Shown: positions 35,295-39,965 of the stretch, one piece after another | Numbering within the stretch: the stretch's first letter is position 1 | Layout: each line of letters opens with the position of its first letter | NCBI GenBank assembly: GCA_025936115.1 | Contig: JAICTZ010000055.1 | Location: 1 to 39,965 of the forward strand | Length of the DNA: 39,965 nt | From: Polyangiaceae bacterium | GTDB lineage: Bacteria; Myxococcota_A; Polyangia; Polyangiales; Polyangiaceae | Reading direction: 5' to 3' | The notes under the pieces: model-generated | Told to the model about the DNA's origin: nothing | Databases searched by the model: none | Seen by the model: only the letters and a program-made list of their open reading frames with translations | Made by a program: the position numbers and the translations under genes

Positions 35295-35375
35295 CGCGAG
35301 CTCGCGAGGCAGCCTGCCTCGCGCGGGGCGGGCTAGCGCGCAACGTACGAGCGTGTTCGCCTCGCGAGCCGCGAG
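35295..35375. promoter_or_regulatory. Cluster of CTCGCG palindromes in a 314-base divergent gap
   Basis: The gap 35218-35531 between two divergently transcribed secreted-protein genes holds no gene. Three palindromes share one core: GCGAGCTCGC at 35295-35304, CGCGAGGCAG-C-CTGCCTCGCG at 35303-35323 (perfect 10-1-10), and CTCGCG-AGC-CGCGAG at 35361-35375. The octamer CTCGCGAG appears twice, 60 bases apart. This could be an operator array or a structured leader. The 10-1-10 match is unusual but chance cannot be excluded in GC-rich sequence. Confidence 0.35.
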
Positions 35376-35531
35376 AGAACGCCTGAAGGAGCCTCGCTGT
35401 TCCCGCGCTGATTGCCGTCGATTTTCGCGACCTTCGCGCGCGCTCCTCGGCGAGCGTCGGCTCGTTGGTACGTCCCGTGCACAGCGCACTGCCGGACGCG
35501 CCGCAGCGCGACCCTTCAAAGGTATCGACGC

Positions 35532-36398
35532 ATGCACTCCCGCACTTTGACCCTACTCGCAAGCTCCGCATTCGCGCTCTCGTTCGCGTCGCCGGCCGGC
35601 GCCGCGCTCGACGCCTGTGGCGGCATCTTCCTCACGAGTGACGCGCACTGCGCTTACGTTCCCAAACAAGAGTGTGAAACTCAATGCCAGACGACGGCCG
35701 TCGAGCAGAGCTGCATCGCGACCCTCGAAACCGATTGTGAGAGTAGCTGCACCGAGACGGCGACGAGCGAATGCACGCGCGACTGCCAGACGAGCTGCGT
35801 GCAGGACTGTCAGGCGAACGCGAAAACGTCGCGCGGTCTCTGTCGGGGCGAATGCGGCGCCGACTGCGAGGCGGACTGTCAGAATTCGGACGCCGACATC
35901 TGCCATGCGTCGTGCACCCACAACTGCGATTCACAGTGCGAGCACCACTGCCACGACGACGACCAGGACGTCGACTGCAGCACGAAGTGCGGCACCACCT
36001 GCGAGGGTCGCTGCACGGCGAGCGCCACCGTCAGCTGCCAACGCGACTGCCAGACGAGCCAGTACGAGAGCTGCACTACGACCACGGTCGAGCAGTGCCA
36101 CACCGATTGTCACGATCAGGGCGGCGCGATCTTTTGTGACGGGCAGTTCGTCAATGCCTCGGACGTGCAAGCGTGCGCTGCGCAGATCGAAGCGACGATC
36201 GACCTGCACATCGATCTCGACGTGAACGTCGAAGCACCGAAGACGAGCGTCGACACGAACGGCGACGGCAAAGCCGACGTTGGCTGCTCGGTCTCACCGC
36301 GCATGAAGCTCGCACGCGCGGCCACGACGACCTCGATCATCACGACGACGTTCGCGGTGCTCGGCGCGCTCTTCTTGCTCCGCCGCCGCCGTCCCTGA
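35532..36398 (+). CDS. Cysteine-repeat surface protein with MYXO-CTERM-like anchor
   Basis: A 288-residue exported protein with signal peptide (LTLLASSAFALSFASPAGA). The mature part has 32 cysteines, most in C-x3-C pairs separated by short acidic or Thr-rich spacers (CETQC, CESSC, CTRDC, CVQDC, CGADC, CEADC), a repetitive array suggesting stacked disulfide loops. A calcium-binding-like NGDGKADVG precedes a cysteine, then a hydrophobic helix (SIITTTFAVLGALFLL) and a terminal RRRRP. That ending (small-residue-Cys, transmembrane helix, Arg cluster) resembles MYXO-CTERM sorting tags. Start ATG 35532 has AAAGG about ten bases upstream. No named domain was recognised. The gene is bounded by the palindrome cluster upstream and a GGCCGG-AC-CCGGCC hairpin just downstream. 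Confidence 0.85.
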   Translation: MHSRTLTLLASSAFALSFASPAGAALDACGGIFLTSDAHCAYVPKQECETQCQTTAVEQSCIATLETDCESSCTETATSECTRDCQTSCVQDCQANAKTSRGLCRGECGADCEADCQNSDADICHASCTHNCDSQCEHHCHDDDQDVDCSTKCGTTCEGRCTASATVSCQRDCQTSQYESCTTTTVEQCHTDCHDQGGAIFCDGQFVNASDVQACAAQIEATIDLHIDLDVNVEAPKTSVDTNGDGKADVGCSVSPRMKLARAATTTSIITTTFAVLGALFLLRRRRP

Positions 36399-36443
36399 GG
36401 CCGGACCCGGCCGCACACGCCCATTCGGGCCGCGCGACAAACC

Positions 36444-36471
36444 TGACAGAAGGCTGTCATCGGTCACCGAT
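36444..36471. promoter_or_regulatory. Two adjoining inverted repeats upstream of the GFA gene
   Basis: TGACAG-AAGG-CTGTCA (36444-36459) is immediately followed by ATCGGT-C-ACCGAT (36459-36471). They lie 50-78 bases before the ATG at 36522, where a promoter operator would be. The first has the half-site CTGACA that is also seen upstream of the WYL regulator gene (CTGAC at 37914-37918 and 37925-37929). Candidate binding site of that regulator. Confidence 0.45.
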
Positions 36472-36521
36472 AGGCTCCTCTCATCGAACGGCGGCGTTCC
36501 CGTCGCCGAGAGGAGTCCGTC

Positions 36522-36992
36522 ATGGAAAACAGAAGCGATATCGTTGAGTTGAATGCAAAGCCCAGTGTGAAGCGCACGGGCAGCTGTCATTGCGGTGCCG
36601 TCCGCTTCGAGGCCGAACTGCCGGCCGGTTTCCGAGGCAACCGTTGTAACTGCAGCATCTGCCAAAAGCTCGGCGCCGTCGGGTGCATCGTGAAGCCGGC
36701 GGCTTTCCGTTTGGTGGCGGGAGAAGCGAGCCTGGGCCGGTACCAATGGGGAATGCGCGTGTCGACGCGTCATTTCTGTACGCACTGCGGCGTGTACTGC
36801 TTCGGTGCGGGACACCTTCCGCAAATCGGCGGTGACTTCGTCTCGCTGAACCTGAACTGCCTCGACGATTTCGACGTGAACGCGCTCGACCTCGTCTACT
36901 GGGACGGCCGCCACGACAATTGGATGGCGGGACCCCGGGACACGCCCTGGCCCGTCAGCACGGACGCCCATCAGGCGGCGGTAGGCGCGTAG
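36522..36992 (+). CDS. GFA/CENP-V-family zinc protein
   Basis: A 156-residue protein of the glutathione-dependent formaldehyde-activating-enzyme-like (GFA, CENP-V) fold. Both zinc sites are present: GSCHCGAVRFE and RCNCSICQKLG near the N-terminus, and FCTHCGVYCF in the middle. The C-terminal LNLNCLDDFDVNALDLVYWDGRHDNW is also family-typical. The enzymatic claim of formaldehyde binding is not general for the family, so the function is left open. Start ATG 36522 has GAGGAG eight to nine bases upstream. A double inverted repeat precedes it, and a WYL-domain regulator gene lies 255 bases downstream on the other strand. Confidence 0.9.
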   Translation: MENRSDIVELNAKPSVKRTGSCHCGAVRFEAELPAGFRGNRCNCSICQKLGAVGCIVKPAAFRLVAGEASLGRYQWGMRVSTRHFCTHCGVYCFGAGHLPQIGGDFVSLNLNCLDDFDVNALDLVYWDGRHDNWMAGPRDTPWPVSTDAHQAAVGA

Positions 36993-37247
36993 AGCCACCT
37001 GCCCGGGGTTTCACCATGTACACCGAACCCTTTCCGGACAGCGAGCTCGCGGCGCCCTGCGGCGAGCTCACCGAATCCGACCCGCGTGAGCTCTGGGCGA
37101 GCGAGCTCCTGGAGGCCGGCTTGATCGCGCTCATGGATGCCGAGCTCGGTCAGTCGATCCACGCCGCGTTACTTGCCGCGGAGCTCATGGACGCCGGTTG
37201 GGCGGCGCTCGGCGCGTCCGAGCGCTGCGAGGCCGAGCTCGCGCTGC

Positions 37248-37904
37248 TCACAGTTCCGGACGGGTGCCGACCGTCTCGAGCACCTCGGCGCGCGTGATGC
37301 GATCGAGCCGAAACGGGCGGCGCTCGTTGATCTCGAGGTCGAGCGCATCGAGGCGCGTCTCGTGACGATCCATGTGCACGCCGCGAATGCGGATGCGGCG
37401 CTGGCTCTCGACCGAGTTGCCGTCGACGTACGTGATGGCGAGCGGCTGTTGCTCGAACCAAGCGCGCTCGATCGCGCTGCGCACGCTGCGTGTGCATGGC
37501 AGCGCGGGAACGCCGAAGAATGCGAGCTCCTCGAGCCGCAGCAAGAGGTCACGCTGCGCGGACGTCGACAGCGCCGCGCGCACCTTGTCGAGCGCGCACT
37601 CGAGCGTGTCGTTGAAAGGCATCAAGCGCATGTCGATGGCGAAGCGGCCGAGCGCGATGAGGAGCGCCGCTTCGCGCGCGGTGAAATTGACCGGCGGCAG
37701 GCTATAGCTGCGATCGAGCGCGTACCCCCCGCCGCGACCACGCTCGGCCGCGACGGGCATCGCGGCCGCGCGCAGCGCGTCGAGGTCGCGATAGATCGTG
37801 CGCACCGTGACCTCGAAGCGTTCGGCGAGCGCCTCCGCCGTCACGCCGGTGCGCCGCCCGCGCAAGTACTCCGCCAGAGCAAACAGCCGCTCGGTGCGCT
37901 GCAT
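37248..37904 (-). CDS. WYL-domain transcriptional regulator (YafY-like)
   Basis: A 218-residue regulator. Residues 1-60 are a DeoR/HTH_11-type winged helix (RTERLFALAEYLRGRRTG, VTAEALAERFEVTVRTIYRD), and the rest is a WYL domain (ALLIALGRFAIDMRLM, LAITYVDGNSVESQRR, RGVHMDRHETRLDALDLEINERRPFRLDRI), which senses an unknown ligand, often a nucleic-acid-like molecule. The ATG at 37904 opens MQRTERLFAL as in relatives. Its upstream DNA has CTGAC at 37914-37918 and at 37925-37929, 11 bases apart, resembling the half-sites before the GFA gene. The GFA gene is therefore a likely target together with autoregulation. Confidence 0.9.
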   Translation of the reverse strand: MQRTERLFALAEYLRGRRTGVTAEALAERFEVTVRTIYRDLDALRAAAMPVAAERGRGGGYALDRSYSLPPVNFTAREAALLIALGRFAIDMRLMPFNDTLECALDKVRAALSTSAQRDLLLRLEELAFFGVPALPCTRSVRSAIERAWFEQQPLAITYVDGNSVESQRRIRIRGVHMDRHETRLDALDLEINERRPFRLDRITRAEVLETVGTRPEL

Positions 37905-37913
37905 GCCCAGAAA

Positions 37914-37929
37914 CTGACATTAACCTGAC
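37914..37929. promoter_or_regulatory. CTGAC direct repeat upstream of the WYL regulator
   Basis: CTGAC occurs twice 11 bases apart, about one helical turn, ten bases upstream of the regulator start at 37904. It matches the half-site of the inverted repeat before the GFA gene and could be an autoregulatory operator. Confidence 0.35.
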
Positions 37930-38012
37930 TTCGCGTCGACTGGCGTGCCGGGGCGCCTGAACTCGGACAAAAGCCGGGGCTCGAGGCGCGGGGGACGCGA
38001 GTCGCAGCTCGT

Positions 38013-38663
38013 TCACGGTGCGTGGGGTCGCTTCACGTCTTCCGGCACGCCGTCGAAAAAGTCGACGGCGCCCGATTCGAGATCGTATTCGGCGCCGACG
38101 ACCGCCAAGCGCCCGGCGAGCACGAGCTCCTCGAGAATTTGGCTGCCGTGGCGCAGGTGGTGCGCCGAGGCTCGTACGTTGGCGCGCACTGCTTCGCGCA
38201 CGTCTGCTTTGCCATCATGGACGAGGTGCTGGACGTTCGGCGCAATGCGATCGGTGATGTCGCGGATGTTTTTGGACTCGGAGCCGAGGCCGCTTTGGAT
38301 GGCCTTGACGGTGGCCGTTACCGCGCCGCAGCCCGTATGGCCCATGACGACGACGAGGCGCGTGCCAAATTGCGACGCCGCGAACTCGATTGAACCGACG
38401 ACCGAAGGCGCGACGATGTTGCCGGCGATGCGCACCACGAACAAATCTCCAAAGCCCTCGTCGAACAGGATTTCGACGGGCGTGCGAGAGTCGGAGCACC
38501 CGAGCACGATGGCGAAGGGGCGCTGCGGCGCCGTCGCGTGGTGACGGCTGAACGAGCGTGCCGAGCTCGGCACGGATTCATCGAGAAATCGACGGTTTCC
38601 GGCCATCAAACGCATGACGCCGTCGGTCGGGCTGAGCGTGTCCGGATCGTAAAGGTGAGGCAT
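38013..38663 (-). CDS. Beta-class carbonic anhydrase
   Basis: A 216-residue beta-carbonic anhydrase interconverting CO2 and bicarbonate. The zinc ligands are all present: Cys56 and Asp58 in GCSDSR (with Arg60 forming the Asp-Arg dyad), His109 and Cys112 in MGHTGCGAV. FVVRIAGNIVAP and IEFAASQFGTRLVVV are further family segments. Length and order are standard. ATG 38663 has GAGG seven bases upstream; an ATG at 38675 would add four residues. It has no signal peptide, so it is cytoplasmic. It is divergent from the FKBP gene across 139 bases. Confidence 0.95.
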   Translation of the reverse strand: MPHLYDPDTLSPTDGVMRLMAGNRRFLDESVPSSARSFSRHHATAPQRPFAIVLGCSDSRTPVEILFDEGFGDLFVVRIAGNIVAPSVVGSIEFAASQFGTRLVVVMGHTGCGAVTATVKAIQSGLGSESKNIRDITDRIAPNVQHLVHDGKADVREAVRANVRASAHHLRHGSQILEELVLAGRLAVVGAEYDLESGAVDFFDGVPEDVKRPHAP

Positions 38664-38802
38664 GGGGCGCCTCATAGCACTGACCGGGACGAGCTTCTTT
38701 GCTTCCGTCACCTCAATTGCTGCCGTGGCGTCAGGCGACGCTTTCCTGTCCGCCAGGTTGCGTGCGTTGACGTCTTCGCACGCCTCGCTCAGAGTGCCCG
38801 CC

Positions 38803-39159
38803 ATGACGATGACGACGACGGCAAGCGGGCTCTCTTACGAAGACACCCGGGTCGGCACCGGCCCCACGCCGACGAAGGGTCAGACCTGCGCGATGCACTA
38901 CACGGGCTGGCTCTGGGAAAACGGCAAGAAGGGGGCGAAGTTCGATAGCTCCCACGATCGCGGCAAGCCATTTCTGTTTGCGCTCGGCATGAAGCGCGTC
39001 ATCGGCGGCTGGGACGAGGGGGTTGCCAGCATGCAGGTCGGCGGTGCGCGCACGCTGCTCATTCCGCCCGCGCTCGGCTACGGAGAGCGCGGTGCCGGCG
39101 GCGTCATTCCCCCGAACGCCACGCTGCTCTTCGAGGTCGAGCTGCTCGAGATCAAGTAG
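38803..39159 (+). CDS. FKBP-type peptidyl-prolyl cis-trans isomerase
   Basis: A 118-residue single FKBP domain that speeds proline isomerisation in folding proteins. It has the normal sequence order: GLSYEDTRVGTGPTPTKGQ, MHYTGWLWENGKKGAKFDSSHDRGKPFLFALG, VIGGWDEGVASMQVGG, the RTLLIPPALGYGERGAGGVIPPNATLLFEVEL segment with the conserved aromatic pocket residues. No signal peptide or tether, so it is a cytoplasmic minimal type. ATG 38803 is the start; a longer open frame overlaps the divergent carbonic anhydrase promoter. Confidence 0.94.
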   Translation: MTMTTTASGLSYEDTRVGTGPTPTKGQTCAMHYTGWLWENGKKGAKFDSSHDRGKPFLFALGMKRVIGGWDEGVASMQVGGARTLLIPPALGYGERGAGGVIPPNATLLFEVELLEIK

Positions 39160-39523
39160 CGGCGCCGGGGGGCGCTGGGTCTTCACGGATCGGCTCGTAC
39201 GGGCTCGGGCATCCGACGTGTCGCCTCGAGCGTGGGCCGTTCACGGCAGCGGAGCACCTGACTTCCGCGCCGTGGACGGCGAAATGCCTACGGGTCTGCA
39301 GCGGCGGCAGCGCGAACGGACGTGAATGACCATCGCGTCTCCGTCTCGGTCGCCACGGTCGAGCTCTTCCGAGCGACGCCGACTCCACTGACGGCGTGGG
39401 AGTGCAACTTCCACTCAACGCCAGGCCGCGAGCTTCGCCCACTGACTTCCTCGTTGCTCACTGTTCGACGGTGCGGACTCGTTCAGCGCGCGCGGCTTTG
39501 GGCGTCCATATCGGGGTGCATCC
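39160..39523. other. Gap without recognisable gene
   Basis: About 360 bases after the FKBP gene in which no frame shows a family motif, typical codon use or a signal peptide. A few short open frames in both directions are unconvincing. No hairpin followed by a T-run was seen. Confidence 0.5.
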
Positions 39524-39691
39524 TCAAGTCACCCCGCTCGCGAGGAGCCTCGCTCGCTCGGTCAAGTTTCCCGTAGGGGCCGGCACGTCCTTGGTGACGC
39601 GGCGATAAAAATCCACCACGGCCTCGTTCAGCGCAGATTCCCGGCGCCGGGAGCGCGTCGCCGCTACGGCAGGTCGGCGGCTAAGGCTCAC
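39524..39691 (-). CDS. Possible short peptide or gene remnant
   Basis: A 55-codon frame from GTG 39691 reads VSLSRRPAVAATRSRRRESA then LNEAVVDFYRRVTKDVPAPT and GNLTERARLLASGVT. The second half has amphipathic helix character and good codon use, while the first half is Arg-rich. I do not recognise it. It could be the tail of a lost gene or a small protein. The GTG lies inside the first unit of a 24-base tandem repeat, so the true start is uncertain. Confidence 0.25.
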   Translation of the reverse strand: MSLSRRPAVAATRSRRRESALNEAVVDFYRRVTKDVPAPTGNLTERARLLASGVT

Positions 39692-39713
39692 GGCAGGTCA
39701 GCAGCCAAGCTTC
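39666..39713. repeat. 24-base tandem repeat, two copies
   Basis: ACGGCAGGTCGGCGGCTAAG plus GCTC (39666-39689) is followed directly by a second copy with five substitutions (39690-39713). The stop codon of the gene at the right edge lies in the second copy. This looks like a local duplication. Confidence 0.6.
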
Positions 39714-39965
39714 ACGACGAGACAGCGGCGGAGCCTCTCCCGGCTGGTCGGCTCAGCGTTCTCGCGCGGTGTCGCGCCGGCGAACCTTCGAGGCTGCTCG
39801 TTGATGCTCAACAGTGCATGCTGACGCCATCCGTGCGCTGCCAGCCAGGTACGCGGAGTGAAGGTGTCACCGACTGTCGCATAGTCAGCCATGTACGGTG
39901 CGGCTTCCGCCAACGGCGGCGGGACTCCCGCACTTGGCGACCATTCGTGCCAGCCATCGAACCAA
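39698..39965 (-). CDS. C-terminal part of an unidentified gene, cut by the window edge
   Basis: An open frame enters from the right edge and ends at the TGA at 39698: WFDGWHEWSPSAGVPPPLAE, then AAPYMADYATVGDTFTPRTW and LAAHGWRQHALLSINEQPRR, with a basic tail. The segment TFTPRTWLAAHGWRQH is slightly like the C-terminal part of the TIGR00027-type SAM-dependent methyltransferases (WLxxHGW), but this rests on a few residues and could be wrong. The last 35 residues look like read-through of low-constraint sequence. The upstream portion outside the window is needed for identification. Confidence 0.4.
   Translation of the reverse strand, partial: WFDGWHEWSPSAGVPPPLAEAAPYMADYATVGDTFTPRTWLAAHGWRQHALLSINEQPRRFAGATPRENAEPTSRERLRRCLVVKLGC

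Noticed and set aside
37016..37297. Possible 93-codon plus-strand gene MYTEPFPDSELAAPCGEL...
   Set aside because: It overlaps the 3' end of the WYL regulator, has no ribosome-binding site, and its Ala/Glu/Leu bias comes from repeated GAGCTC-like bases.

Overview
The window looks like a chromosomal segment of a GC-rich myxobacterium-type member of Myxococcota; this is an inference from gene content and composition. The clues are the many small secreted lipoproteins with Gly/Ser/Thr-rich linkers or dense cysteines, a cysteine-repeat surface protein whose C-terminus resembles a MYXO-CTERM anchor, a very large hybrid signalling kinase, and scattered housekeeping genes without large operons. No CRISPR array, rRNA, tRNA, prophage or intact insertion sequence was recognised.

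Layout. 1-0.7 kb: 5' part of secA (minus). 0.9-5.9 kb: a decayed region with a small Cys-rich lipoprotein, a frameshifted large lipoprotein, an RCC1-repeat remnant, a Uma2-type nuclease-fold gene, a frameshifted secreted protein and a broken Cys-rich fragment. 5.9-9.5 kb: acyl-CoA thioesterase, then rseP-rsmB (plus). 9.5-12.9 kb: Ser/Gly-rich lipoprotein and FHA-GGDEF signalling protein (minus), divergent from the coupled lysine/peptidoglycan genes dapA-dapB. 12.9-14.9 kb: probable minus-strand operon of a PAP2-like membrane protein, a Cys-rich lipoprotein and an outer-membrane barrel. 15.2-16.9 kb: a thiamine-diphosphate enzyme resembling ScyA of scytonemin synthesis. 17.4-21.4 kb: aldo/keto reductase, an unrecognised protein, a GNAT-nitrilase fusion and a NYN-domain protein.

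21.4-26.1 kb: secreted protein, PEGA-like remnant, unknown membrane-anchored protein, UdgX-type uracil-DNA glycosylase, a ~215 bp element with terminal inverted repeats beside a phospholipase C remnant, a DGPF/YCII protein and a two-haem-motif lipoprotein. 26.3-30.5 kb: one CheB-CheR-PAS-histidine kinase-receiver protein. 30.5-35.2 kb: cholesterol-oxidase-like GMC oxidoreductase divergent from thpR, a DUF2141 protein and two lipoproteins. 35.5-39.2 kb: Cys-repeat surface protein, GFA-family protein, WYL regulator, beta-carbonic anhydrase and FKBP isomerase. The right edge holds a partial gene of uncertain identity.

The housekeeping genes (secA, rseP, rsmB, dapA, dapB, thpR, carbonic anhydrase, FKBP) are intact. 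Reading-frame damage is confined to lipoprotein and secreted-protein genes, which argues for real gene decay rather than uniformly poor sequence, although a local assembly error cannot be excluded. No single cluster is clearly a new system. The best leads are the ScyA-like enzyme outside any visible scytonemin cluster, the UdgX variant, the cysteine-repeat surface protein with its palindrome-rich upstream region, the inverted-repeat element, and the GMC oxidase with a ferredoxin-like cysteine motif.
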